Below, one piece after another: positions 35,689 through 43,458 of a DNA stretch of 64,000 nt. The DNA comes from JAVJUV01 sp047314965 (GTDB lineage Bacteria > Pseudomonadota > Alphaproteobacteria > Rhodobacterales > Rhodobacteraceae). The position numbers and the translations under genes were made by a program. The stretch lies in assembly GCF_047314965.1 (NCBI RefSeq), contig NZ_JBLBVK010000045.1, positions 13,999-77,998 on the forward strand, in the 5' to 3' direction. Under the pieces are notes generated by a model. That model was not told the DNA's origin. It saw only the letters and a list, made by a program, of their open reading frames with translations, and searched no databases. Every line of letters begins with the position of its first letter. The first letter of the stretch is position 1.

Positions 35689-36465
35689 TTATCGACCTTC
35701 GTATTCCGCGGGGCGCTTCTCCAGGAAGGCCAGCACGCCTTCGCGGAAGTCCCGCGTCATGCCACAGCGGCCTTGAAGTTTCGCCTCCAGCAGAAGCTGC
35801 TCGTCGAGCGAGTTGTTGAAACTCGCGCGCATCGCCTCTTTCGTCTGGCGGTAGGCCACTGTCGGTCCAGCGGCCAGCGTCGCCGCGCGGCGGCGCCAAT
35901 GGGCATCGAAGTCGTCGTCCGGCACCGCTTCCCAGATCATGCCCCAGTCGGCGGCCTGTCTGGCGCTGACAGGTTCGGCGAAAAGCGCCGCGCCCATGGC
36001 ACGCGCAAAACCGATCTGGCGCGGCAACCAGTAGGTTCCGCCCGCGTCCGGGATCAGCCCGATCCGCGTGAACGCCTGCAGGAACACCGCGCGTTCAGCC
36101 GCGATCACGACGTCGGCCGCCAGCGCCAGGTTCGCCCCTGCCCCGGCCGCCGGCCCGTTCACCGCAGCGATCGTTGGGACCGGGCAGTCGAAGATGGCCC
36201 GGAGAAGCGGCACGTATTCGTCGCGCAGCGTCCGCTCGAGGTTGGCGTTCGCCACCGAGGAGCTGTCCCCCAGATCCTGCCCCGAACAGAACGCCTTGCC
36301 CTCACCTGTCAGGACAATGCAGCGCGCGTCGGTTTCCGCAGACTTGACGGCGTGCAGGATCTCGGCCCGCATCTGGGTGTTCAGCGCGTTCATCACACCG
36401 GCTCGGGCAAGGGTGATCACCGCGTAACCGTCGGTCCGGGTCAGGCGAATGGTCTGGTAGTCCAT
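35689..36465 (-). CDS. paaG: Enoyl-CoA hydratase/isomerase family, PaaG-like
   Basis: 258 residues from MDYQTIRLTRTDGYAVI; ten codons upstream were trimmed. Crotonase features are GEGKAFCSGQDLGD (oxyanion hole) and VNGPAAGAGANLALAADVV, with an active-site Asp in GLIPDAGGTYWLPR. The SGQDL form is typical of PaaG, which isomerises ring-1,2-epoxyphenylacetyl-CoA to the oxepin in phenylacetate breakdown. The rest of the paa pathway is not nearby, so a broader enoyl-CoA role is possible. Confidence 0.87.
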   Translation of the reverse strand: MDYQTIRLTRTDGYAVITLARAGVMNALNTQMRAEILHAVKSAETDARCIVLTGEGKAFCSGQDLGDSSSVANANLERTLRDEYVPLLRAIFDCPVPTIAAVNGPAAGAGANLALAADVVIAAERAVFLQAFTRIGLIPDAGGTYWLPRQIGFARAMGAALFAEPVSARQAADWGMIWEAVPDDDFDAHWRRRAATLAAGPTVAYRQTKEAMRASFNNSLDEQLLLEAKLQGRCGMTRDFREGVLAFLEKRPAEYEGR

Positions 36466-36534
36466 CGAAAATCCTTCCTGTCGCATTCGCTTCACATAAG
36501 TGAACGAAGTGGTTCAGGAAAGAGGCACCTTACG

Positions 36535-36981
36535 TCATTCGTCGATAAGCTCGGCCAGTCGCGCGCGCTCTTCCTCGCTCAGCTGCGCGCTTTCCGGCTG
36601 ACTGCGACGCCGGCGCAGGTAGACCAGCGCAATTCCAAGTGCAGCCAGAAGCATCGCGGGCCCTGCCAGGTAAAGGATCAGGCTGGAGCCCGTCGCACGC
36701 GGGCTGAGGAGGACGTATTCACCGTAGCGCGCAACCAGGAAGTCGATCACTTCCTCGTCGCTGTCGCCCTCGAGAAGGCGCTCGCGGACCAGAAGGCGAA
36801 GGTCACGGGCCAGTTCGGCATTGGATTCGTCGATCGATTCATTGCGGCAGACAAGGCAGCGCAGACCTTTCGACAACTCGCGCGCGCGCTCCTCCAGAAC
36901 CGGATCGTCCAGCACCTCATCGGGCTGAACCGCAAAGGCCGCGCCCGCGAGCATCAGCCATACCAGGAGAACCCGTATCAT
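36535..36981 (-). CDS. ccmH: Cytochrome c-type biogenesis protein CcmH
   Basis: 148 residues from MIRVLLVWLML, the start that overlaps the ccmF stop (ATGA). A signal/anchor is followed by the redox motif LRCLVCRNESIDES (two cysteines), then a second membrane segment (LILYLAGPAMLLAALGIALV) and a short cytosolic tail. CcmH keeps apocytochrome c cysteines reduced and works with CcmF during haem ligation in the periplasm. No ccmI follows. Confidence 0.94.
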   Translation of the reverse strand: MIRVLLVWLMLAGAAFAVQPDEVLDDPVLEERARELSKGLRCLVCRNESIDESNAELARDLRLLVRERLLEGDSDEEVIDFLVARYGEYVLLSPRATGSSLILYLAGPAMLLAALGIALVYLRRRRSQPESAQLSEEERARLAELIDE

Positions 36982-38945
36982 TCGGCCGGCACGCATTGCG
37001 GTGCCTTGCGGGCACCGGCCGCAACGCGAAAGCGGCGGTCGGACAGCGACAAACAGCCTCCCAGCGCCATGATGATCGCGCCAGCCCAGATCCAGTTGGC
37101 AAACGGCTTGATATAGGTGCGCACGGCATACCCGCCGCCGTCCTGCGGATCACCGATCACGAGGTAGAGATCCCGGAACACGCCGTTGTCAATGTCCGCT
37201 TCGGTCGTGGGCATGCCCGCGACCGGATAGACGCGTTTCTCGGGGAAAAGCACGGCCTCCTCTTGCCCGTCCCTGACCATGCGCAATTCGGCCATGGTGG
37301 AGATATAATTCGGTCCTTCGACCCGCTGCACGTCGACCAGCGTGACTTCGTAATTGCCAACCTCGAAGGTTTCCCCCTCGCGGGCCACCCGGATGTCCTC
37401 GATCTGCCAGGCGGTCATGGCCGCGATGCCGAAAATCGTGATGCCAAGCCCGGCGTGCGCCACGACCCGGCCCCAGTCGGCACGGGGCAAGCGGAGGGCG
37501 CGCCCGAATTTCTGCGACGCATCGCTCCCCGTACGGGTCCAAAGATCGACAGCGGCACCAAAGACCAGCCACGCCCCCAGAAGCGCACCCACAGGCGCCA
37601 GCAGCGTTTTCTCCGTTTGAACCACCCAGGCCAAAGCCGAGACGAGGAACGCCGCGATCAGGGCCAGCCAGAGAGGCCGCATCACACGGCCCAGCTTCGC
37701 CCGCTTCCACGGAAGGACCGAGCCGATGGGCAGGATCGCCGCAAGCAAAAGCATGAAGGGTGTGAAGGCGGCATCGAAGAACGGCGGCCCGACCGATAGC
37801 TTCCGGTCCCAGATCATCTCGGCAATAAGAGGCCAGATCGTGCCGATGAAGACCACGAAGGTCGCCACCGCAAGCAGCACGTTGTTCGCAACAAGCGCGC
37901 TTTCGCGGCTGACGATGCCAAAGACGCCCTTGGCCTGCAACTCGCCCGCGCGGAAAGCGTAGAGCGTCAGCGCGCCGCCCATGAAGACCCCGGTAATCGC
38001 CAGCAAGTAGACGCCGCGCTCGGGATCGTTGGCGAAGGCGTGGACACTGGTCAAAACGCCCGAACGTACGATGAAGGCCCCGATCAGCGAGAACCCGAAG
38101 GCCAGGATGGCCAGCAGGATCGTCCAGCTTTTCAGCGCCTCACGTTTCTCGACCACGATGGCCGAATGCAGAAGCGCCGCAGCGATCAGCCAGGGCATGA
38201 ACGAGGCATTCTCGACCGGATCCCAGAACCAGAACCCGCCCCAGCCCAGCTCGTAATAGGCCCACCACGACCCCAGTGCGATCCCTATCGTCAGGTTCAG
38301 CCAGGCCAGAAGCGTCCAGGGCCGCACCCAGCGCCCCCACGCGGCGTCCACCCGGCCTTCGATCAACGCGGCGACGGCAAAGGAGAAGGACATCGAAAGG
38401 CCGACATAGCCCAGGTAGAGAAACGGCGGATGGAAGGCGAGACCGGGATCCTGCAGGAGGGGGTTCAGATCCTGCCCGTTCATCGGCGGATTGGCCAGGC
38501 GCAGGAACGGATTCGAGGTGAAGATCAGGAACCCGAGGAAGGCAACGCCGACCGAGGCCTGAACGCCCAAAACCCGCGCTTTCAGCCGCTCGGGCAGGTT
38601 ACCGCCGAAAAGCGCCACCAGCGCGCCGAACACCGCAAGGATCAGACACCAGAGCAGCATCGAACCTTCGTGGTTTCCCCAGACGCCCGTCACCTTGTAA
38701 AGCATCGGCTTCAGCGTATGCGAGTTCAGCGTCACCAGCCGGACCGAGAAATCCGACGTCACGAAGGCATAGGTCAGCGCGCAGAACGAGAAGGTCAGAA
38801 GCGCCGCCTGCGTCAGGGCGGCGGGTCCGGCTATGGCCATCCAGCCACGCCAGCCCTTATGCGCCCCGACAAGCGGCAGCACGAATTGCACCAAGGCCAC
38901 CAGGAGGGCCAGTATCAGGCTGAAATGTCCGGTTTCGATGATCAT
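36978..38945 (-). CDS. ccmF: Cytochrome c haem lyase subunit CcmF
   Basis: 655 residues from MIIETGHFSLILALLVA, about 15 membrane helices. The tryptophan-rich WWD motif WGGFWFWDPVENASFMPW binds haem, and conserved histidines lie in flanking loops (GNHEGSMLLWCL). CcmF is the ligase core that joins haem from CcmE to apocytochromes. Its start lies 66 nt after the membrane protein gene of the lysis block, which separates it from ccmE. Confidence 0.96.
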   Translation of the reverse strand: MIIETGHFSLILALLVALVQFVLPLVGAHKGWRGWMAIAGPAALTQAALLTFSFCALTYAFVTSDFSVRLVTLNSHTLKPMLYKVTGVWGNHEGSMLLWCLILAVFGALVALFGGNLPERLKARVLGVQASVGVAFLGFLIFTSNPFLRLANPPMNGQDLNPLLQDPGLAFHPPFLYLGYVGLSMSFSFAVAALIEGRVDAAWGRWVRPWTLLAWLNLTIGIALGSWWAYYELGWGGFWFWDPVENASFMPWLIAAALLHSAIVVEKREALKSWTILLAILAFGFSLIGAFIVRSGVLTSVHAFANDPERGVYLLAITGVFMGGALTLYAFRAGELQAKGVFGIVSRESALVANNVLLAVATFVVFIGTIWPLIAEMIWDRKLSVGPPFFDAAFTPFMLLLAAILPIGSVLPWKRAKLGRVMRPLWLALIAAFLVSALAWVVQTEKTLLAPVGALLGAWLVFGAAVDLWTRTGSDASQKFGRALRLPRADWGRVVAHAGLGITIFGIAAMTAWQIEDIRVAREGETFEVGNYEVTLVDVQRVEGPNYISTMAELRMVRDGQEEAVLFPEKRVYPVAGMPTTEADIDNGVFRDLYLVIGDPQDGGGYAVRTYIKPFANWIWAGAIIMALGGCLSLSDRRFRVAAGARKAPQCVPAE

Positions 38946-39011
38946 GCAGGAAGAGTAATCCGCCGCCTCGCCAAGGCCAAGGGCCAAGGACGCTTGGTCG
39001 CGGGTCCCCGA

Positions 39012-39437
39012 TCAAAGTCGCGTGACGTGAAGCATTGCCGAGACCGCGATAGCGAACGCCACCGGCGCCGCCCAAAGCCCCCGCGCCAGCCCCAGCGACC
39101 GTCCTATGACCGAGAAGTGAAGCACGGCTCCGACGAAATAGACGGACAGGCAAAGGAAAAGCGCCACGTTCTCACGCATGAACGCCGGAGTATCGAGGAG
39201 GTTGTAGATCCACCACCAGCCCATCACGCTTGCCGCCCCGGCCCAGCCGAAGGACATCCCCACGGCCAGCGGCGTCGCACGCTGCATCCATAGCCAGAGA
39301 AAGGTCAGCGACACCATCGCGGCCATCAGCGTGAACGCGCCATAGCTGATCTCGTAGGCCGCCTCGTACCCCAGCGCGGCATAGATCACGAGCATCGCCG
39401 AGACTGCCAGGCCCATCACTCTCAACGCATCCGTCAT
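39012..39437 (-). CDS. Uncharacterised 141-residue membrane protein, last gene of the lysis block
   Basis: 141 residues from MTDALRVMGLAVSAMLV, with about four to five hydrophobic segments (5-24, 31-51, 58-80, 91-108, 121-138) and many aromatic residues (MGWWWIYN). Not recognised. The start overlaps the stop of the 41-residue ORF (ATGA), so it is translationally coupled to the endolysin-holin genes rather than simply adjoining ccmF. It could be a further membrane-disrupting or timing factor, or a partner of cytochrome c maturation placed next to ccmF; the sequence does not decide. Confidence 0.72.
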   Translation of the reverse strand: MTDALRVMGLAVSAMLVIYAALGYEAAYEISYGAFTLMAAMVSLTFLWLWMQRATPLAVGMSFGWAGAASVMGWWWIYNLLDTPAFMRENVALFLCLSVYFVGAVLHFSVIGRSLGLARGLWAAPVAFAIAVSAMLHVTRL

Positions 39438-39559
39438 CGTTTCAACACCTCGCGCAGCGCCGCATCCAGACGGTCTGCGGCTTCGTTGTTCCGCCGGAGC
39501 GCGGCGTCGAACCGGCGCCCGGCAAGATATCTTCGGATCCGGTTCAGGACGCGCCACAT
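39434..39559 (-). CDS. Small basic 41-residue protein in the lysis block
   Basis: Too short for a standard ORF scan. It reads MWRVLNRIRRYLAGRRFDAA and continues to a Lys-Arg C-terminus (41 residues, strongly basic, probably one amphipathic helix with a hydrophobic-basic start). Support comes from architecture: the start is 3 nt after the preceding stop, GAGGAG lies 7-12 nt upstream, and the stop forms an ATGA overlap with the next gene. The pI and helix suggest membrane-surface association; function unknown. Confidence 0.62.
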   Translation of the reverse strand: MWRVLNRIRRYLAGRRFDAALRRNNEAADRLDAALREVLKR

Positions 39560-39562
39560 CGC

Positions 39563-39742
39563 TCAGCTCCTCGGCATCCGTTCGCGGATCACAGTGGCGA
39601 TCTCGGTCAGGACGACGGCGTTCTTGTCCAGAACGTCGCGGGTCGCCTGATCCTTCTGGAAATCCCGCCAGAGCAGGAAGAACACCAGAAGCACCCAGGG
39701 ACCGTGATCGGCAACCAGCTTGAAAATCAGGTCACCGCCCAA
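39563..39742 (-). CDS. Small holin-like protein (BhlA/UviB-like layout)
   Basis: 59 residues from a TTG at 39742 with GGAGG 7 nt upstream; an ATG at 39760 has no ribosome binding site. One membrane segment (FKLVADHGPWVLLVFFLLW) is followed by a charged stretch (RDFQKDQATRDVLDKN) and a hydrophilic helix. This layout matches the single-TM BhlA/UviB class of holin-like proteins, but the similarity is by eye. The start overlaps the holin stop by 11 nt. It could be a second holin, pinholin or antiholin for the adjacent lysis genes. Confidence 0.65.
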   Translation of the reverse strand: MGGDLIFKLVADHGPWVLLVFFLLWRDFQKDQATRDVLDKNAVVLTEIATVIRERMPRS

Positions 39743-40310
39743 GGCTTCGCCTCCAGTCATCGAGCGCGGCATTCTCTTCGCCATCCTCAGGTCCGTCGCG
39801 CTCAGTCACTTCCGGCGACGGCGCCTCTTCGTCCGCGTCCTCCGGCGCCAGCGCTTCGAGATCACGGATATGACGCATCACCTCCGGCGTCCGTGCCAGT
39901 GTCTCGGCCAGCCCGCGCTGATAGTCCTGCGCTTTCACCTGGTGGCGCGCACCGAAGTAAAACGACACGATCGCCCCCATCAGCCACCAGAGCGGCTCGG
40001 GCACCAGCGCGATCCCCTGCATGCGCGCCGCGAACCAGACCGGATCGACCAGCGCGGCGACGAACAGGCCTAGCACACCGAAGGCGAGAAACGGGCGCGG
40101 CAAACGGTTCAGCCCATCGATCACGCGGTCGAACAGGCCCTGCCTCTGAAAGGCGAATTCGGATGCGAACTGTGCCAAGGCGGCGGCCTCCCGCGCCGCG
40201 CTGCGCACCGCCTCGGCCTCGGCGTTCGGGCGAAAGACCTCGATGGTCTCGCGCACCGCGTTGCGGCCGCCCCCGAAGACCACGCCCAGGATGTTTCCGA
40301 TCAGCCCCAT
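39732..40310 (-). CDS. Holin of gene-transfer-agent release type (3TM holin)
   Basis: 192 residues. The N-terminus MGLIGNILGVVFGGGRNAVR is a short hydrophobic/amphipathic segment; membrane helices lie at about 74-95 and 104-121 (PEPLWWLMGAIVSFYFGAR); the C-terminal 60 residues are acidic and cytoplasmic. This matches the GTA_holin_3TM family used by Rhodobacter capsulatus to release its gene transfer agent. It overlaps the endolysin gene by 10 nt, the same endolysin-holin arrangement as the GTA lysis genes. It is expected to permeabilise the inner membrane. Confidence 0.86.
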   Translation of the reverse strand: MGLIGNILGVVFGGGRNAVRETIEVFRPNAEAEAVRSAAREAAALAQFASEFAFQRQGLFDRVIDGLNRLPRPFLAFGVLGLFVAALVDPVWFAARMQGIALVPEPLWWLMGAIVSFYFGARHQVKAQDYQRGLAETLARTPEVMRHIRDLEALAPEDADEEAPSPEVTERDGPEDGEENAALDDWRRSLGR

Positions 40311-40912
40311 GCCGCGACCCTCGCCCGATGCTCGGCCTCGCTCAGGTGGTAGCGCGGCGAGATGAACACCTCGGCGCGCGTGATCCAGCCTCCCTTTCCA
40401 CCATCGCGGCGCCGGGCATATTTCCGGCTCGCCAGCCGTCGATCCGCGAGGGCGTAATAGTAGTTCCGGCGCGCGATCCCATAGGCATCCGCGATATGTT
40501 CCGGCGCCGCCGCCGCGGCCTGCCGCGCGGCGTCGCGCGTCAGCGGACCAACCGCGCCGTCAACCAAGACGGAAAAGCCCATTCGCCCCAGAAGCCGCTG
40601 GAGAAGCCGTACCGCATGCGCCCCGGCGTTCACCTGCATGTCGAACACGCTGGCCTGCAGAGGCGCGGGAAGCCAGTCGATCCTTGGCTTCAGGAAATAC
40701 TCGGCGATGAAGATCTCGCGCGCCTGCCGGCGTGTCAGCCGCTTCACGTCCGACACCGAAACCCGGCCGTCGCCGTCGAGGTCCAGCCCCAGCCTTCGCA
40801 TGGTGTGGATCGTCACGCCGTGGTTGGTCGCGCCGCCCGGATCGTCCGGATCGTTCGCATACCCGCCTTCGCGGGCGAGAATCTCATCGACAATGGCTTC
40901 GACAGACAGCAT
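40301..40912 (-). CDS. Endolysin, GH108 type with peptidoglycan-binding domain
   Basis: 203 residues. The N-terminal glycoside hydrolase 108 motif is ILAREGGYANDPDDPGGATN (11-30) with catalytic Glu15, followed by an HGVT continuation. A C-terminal PG_binding_3 region covers FDMQVNAGAHAVRLLQRLLG and IARRNYYYALADRR. There is no signal peptide, so release to the wall would need the adjacent holin. It is the first gene of a five-gene block on the ccmE side. Its ribosome binding site GGAG lies 8 nt before the ATG and is buried in a strong hairpin. Confidence 0.9.
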   Translation of the reverse strand: MLSVEAIVDEILAREGGYANDPDDPGGATNHGVTIHTMRRLGLDLDGDGRVSVSDVKRLTRRQAREIFIAEYFLKPRIDWLPAPLQASVFDMQVNAGAHAVRLLQRLLGRMGFSVLVDGAVGPLTRDAARQAAAAAPEHIADAYGIARRNYYYALADRRLASRKYARRRDGGKGGWITRAEVFISPRYHLSEAEHRARVAAWG

Positions 40913-40913
40913 C

Positions 40914-40945
40914 GGGAGCGCTCCACTTGATGCGGAGACGCTCCC
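40914..40945 (-). promoter_or_regulatory. Hairpin sequestering the endolysin Shine-Dalgarno
   Basis: On the transcribed strand GGGAGCG-(U)-CUCC pairs with GGAG-CGCUCCC (11 bp, one bulge) around a 9-nt loop GCATCAAGT, ending 1 nt before the ATG. The 3' arm contains the only good ribosome binding site, GGAG. It would hold endolysin translation off unless opened. Confidence 0.7.
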
Positions 40946-40954
40946 ATTTCGGTC

Positions 40955-40969
40955 TTAACGGTCAGGTAA
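40955..40969 (-). promoter_or_regulatory. Near-consensus CtrA-type site upstream of the endolysin
   Basis: On the minus strand TTAC-CTGACCG-TTAA differs by one base from the CtrA full site TTAA-N7-TTAA. It lies between the ccmE stop and the endolysin start, 42 nt before the ATG. CtrA is known to be required for GTA lysis gene expression in Rhodobacter capsulatus; binding here is inferred. Confidence 0.4.
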
Positions 40970-41413
40970 CTAGCCGTTCGGCTCCTGGTAGACGCCCTGT
41001 TCCTTCAAGGCGTCGATCACCTCGGCGGGCATGTAGGTCTCGTCATGACGCGCGAGAATCTCGGAGGCCTCGAACACGCCATCCACATAGCGGCCCGTGC
41101 CCACCATGCCTTCGCCCTCACCGAAGAGATCAGGCAAAACCCCGGTATAGGACACCGCGATCGAGGCACCGCCATCGGTCACGCTGAAGGTCACGGTCTC
41201 GCCCTGACCCCGCACCAGCGTACCTTCCTCGACCAGCCCGCCGATCCGGAACACTTCGGTCGGCGGAGGCGGCGCATCGGCGACTTCACTTGGGCTGCGG
41301 AAAAACTGAAGCGCATCGGGCGCGGCAATGTAGAACGCCGAGAACGCGGCGATCATGGCCACCACAGCAAGCACGATCACCTGGATTCGGCGCTGCTTCT
41401 TCAATCCCTTCAT
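40970..41413 (-). CDS. ccmE: Cytochrome c-type biogenesis protein CcmE (haem chaperone)
   Basis: 147 residues. An N-terminal membrane anchor (RIQVIVLAVVAMIAAFSAFY, 9-28) is followed by an OB-fold with FRIGGLVEEGTLVRG and the haem-attachment motif LARHDETYMP, where H123 binds haem covalently and Y127 is the axial-ligand tyrosine. CcmE passes haem to CcmF. The endolysin-holin block lies between it and ccmF, although all are on the same strand. Confidence 0.95.
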   Translation of the reverse strand: MKGLKKQRRIQVIVLAVVAMIAAFSAFYIAAPDALQFFRSPSEVADAPPPPTEVFRIGGLVEEGTLVRGQGETVTFSVTDGGASIAVSYTGVLPDLFGEGEGMVGTGRYVDGVFEASEILARHDETYMPAEVIDALKEQGVYQEPNG

Positions 41414-41482
41414 CGCTCAACCCCTGATAACGCCCGCTTCATTTGGTCCTTTGCGCCCGCGATTTCAACGCGTCAGAATGCC

Positions 41483-41557
41483 CTTCTTCTTTTCGCAAAT
41501 ACTCTGGGGAGCGCGAGGGGTGAAACCCCTCGCCCGCCGCGCCGGCAAAGCCGGCGC
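41483..41557 (+). repeat. Dispersed intergenic hairpin repeat, copy 3
   Basis: Core CTTCTTCTTTTCGCAAATAC is followed by two hairpins, GCGAGGGGT-GAA-ACCCCTCGC (41513-41533) and GCGCCGGC-AAA-GCCGGCGC (41539-41557). It lies just past the argC stop on the minus strand and could act as an argC terminator. Confidence 0.72.
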
Positions 41558-41563
41558 AAAACC

Positions 41564-42592
41564 TCAGGGATAGACCGGCGCGGCCATCAGCCCCGCCGTC
41601 TCGTCTTCGCCCAGCATCAGGTTCGCGTTCTGAATCGCCTGCCCCGAGGAGCCCTTGGTCAGGTTGTCGATCACGGCCACCACCGTCGCACGTCCCGCCA
41701 GACGATCGCCGACCACGCCGATGTGACAGAAGTTCGAAGCGCGCACGTCCTTCATCTGAGGCACCTCGCCCATGGGCAGAACCTGGATGAAGACCTCGTC
41801 CCGATAGGCCTCCGCCAGCGCGGCATGCACCGCCGCCGGGTCGCCCTTGACATAGGAGGTCAGCAGAATCCCCCGCGTCGCCGGGATCAGGTGGGGCGTA
41901 AACTGAACGCGCACCGGCCGACCCGCGATCTTGGAGAATTCCTGATCGAACTCTCCCAGATGGCGGTGCTTGCCGCCCATGGAATAGCCTTTGACGTTCT
42001 CGAACAGCTCCGAGAACAGGAGGTGCTCCTTCAGCGAACGTCCGGCCCCGCTGGCCGCCGCCTTCAGATCCATGATGATGTCATCCAGATCGATTACGCC
42101 CGCGGCGATCAGCGGGCGCAGCGCGAACTGACCCGTGGCCGCGTTGCAGCCGGTGCCCGCCACAAGGCGCGCGCCCCGGATCTCGTCCCGGTAGAACTCG
42201 GTCAGCCCGTAGACCGCTTCCTTCTGCAGGTCCGTCGCCGCATGCGCCTGCCCGTACCAGGTCGCATAGGCCTCAGGATCGCGCAGCCGGAAGTCGGCTG
42301 AAAGATCGACCACCTTCAGGTCCCTCGGCAGCTCCGATATCACCGCCTGGCTGGTGGCATGGGGCAGCGCGCAGAAGGCCAGGTCGATCCCCGAGAAATC
42401 GATATCCTCGATCTTCGAGAGATCCGGCAGGTCCATGTGCCGCAGATGCGGATAGACCTCCGCCATCGGCTGGCCCGCCTTGCGGTCGCCCGACAGGGCG
42501 GCAATCCGGAACGAGGGATGGGTGGCGATCAGCCGGACAAGTTCGGCGCCGGTGTAACCCGAGGCGCCCAGAATGGCGATGTTATGGGACAT
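41564..42592 (-). CDS. argC: N-acetyl-gamma-glutamyl-phosphate reductase
   Basis: 342 residues, the long (type 1) form. The NADP-binding N-terminus is IAILGASGYTGAELVRL, the catalytic nucleophile C149 is in AGTGCNAATGQFAL, and HRHLGEFDQE carries the catalytic histidine region. It reduces N-acetylglutamyl phosphate to the semialdehyde in arginine synthesis. It is 53 nt downstream of murI on the same strand. Confidence 0.96.
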   Translation of the reverse strand: MSHNIAILGASGYTGAELVRLIATHPSFRIAALSGDRKAGQPMAEVYPHLRHMDLPDLSKIEDIDFSGIDLAFCALPHATSQAVISELPRDLKVVDLSADFRLRDPEAYATWYGQAHAATDLQKEAVYGLTEFYRDEIRGARLVAGTGCNAATGQFALRPLIAAGVIDLDDIIMDLKAAASGAGRSLKEHLLFSELFENVKGYSMGGKHRHLGEFDQEFSKIAGRPVRVQFTPHLIPATRGILLTSYVKGDPAAVHAALAEAYRDEVFIQVLPMGEVPQMKDVRASNFCHIGVVGDRLAGRATVVAVIDNLTKGSSGQAIQNANLMLGEDETAGLMAAPVYP

Positions 42593-42645
42593 GGGCCCAC
42601 TCCTTCAGAAATCGATAGTCGGTGTAAGACGATAAGAGCGCCGCC

Positions 42646-43458
42646 TCAAGCGGCGTGAAACTCGGTTCGTCGTCGGAGAAACCGCGTCGCCTGGTCGCTG
42701 ACCCTTTGCGGATCGCCCGTGGTCAGGAACATCGGCACCTGCCCCGGCCCCTTCATCTCGGGCCGACGCTCCAGGTAATCGGCGAGAGACGCCGCGACGA
42801 GGTCGGGCTGGCTGAACACTTTCACATCGGGCCCCAACGCATCGCGGAAGATATCCTCGACGATCGGATAATGCGTGCATCCGAGGACGGCCGCATCCGG
42901 GTCCGGCATCTTGCGCTTCAGGGCGTCCACGTGGCTGCGCACCAGCGCTTCGGCCAGGATCATGTCGCCTTCCTCGATCGCGTCGACCACGCCGCCGCAG
43001 GCCTGCGCCTCGACATCGACGCCGATCGCCCGGAACGCCAGCTCGCGCTGAAAGGCTCGGCTGCGCACCGTGGCGGGCGTCGCGAACAGGGCCACATGCT
43101 TGACGCCCACTTCCCGCGGCGGGCTGTTGTCGCCCCAGTGCCGTTCCGTCAACGCCTCGATCAGCGGCACGAACACGCCAAGCACCCGCTTGTCGCGCGG
43201 CACCCAATGCTCCTGCATCCGCCGGAGTGCCGCCGCGGACGCCGTGTTGCAGGCCAGGATCACAAGGTCGCAGCCCGCATCGAACAGCCGCTGACACCCC
43301 TGGATCGTCAGGTCGTAGATATCGTCGGCATCCCGCACACCGTAGGGCGTGTGCTTGTTGTCGCCGTAATACACGATCGGCTGATCCGGCAACCGCTCGG
43401 CCACCGCGCGATAGACCGTCAGCCCGCCAAGCCCTGAATCAAATATTCCGACCGCCAT
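42646..43458 (-). CDS. murI: Glutamate racemase
   Basis: 270 residues from MAVGIFDSGLGGLTV; the longer open frame is an artefact of overlap with the upstream gene. Active-site residues are in VGIFDSGLGG (Asp7, Ser8), ILACNTASA (Cys70) and the second cysteine in LGCTHYPIV. It makes D-glutamate for peptidoglycan. The start lies 20 nt inside the end of the upstream acyltransferase gene, indicating coupling. Confidence 0.95.
   Translation of the reverse strand: MAVGIFDSGLGGLTVYRAVAERLPDQPIVYYGDNKHTPYGVRDADDIYDLTIQGCQRLFDAGCDLVILACNTASAAALRRMQEHWVPRDKRVLGVFVPLIEALTERHWGDNSPPREVGVKHVALFATPATVRSRAFQRELAFRAIGVDVEAQACGGVVDAIEEGDMILAEALVRSHVDALKRKMPDPDAAVLGCTHYPIVEDIFRDALGPDVKVFSQPDLVAASLADYLERRPEMKGPGQVPMFLTTGDPQRVSDQATRFLRRRTEFHAA

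Noticed and set aside
39732..40912. Full prophage or the main GTA structural cluster
   Set aside because: No terminase, portal, capsid or tail genes occur in the window; only lysis genes are present.
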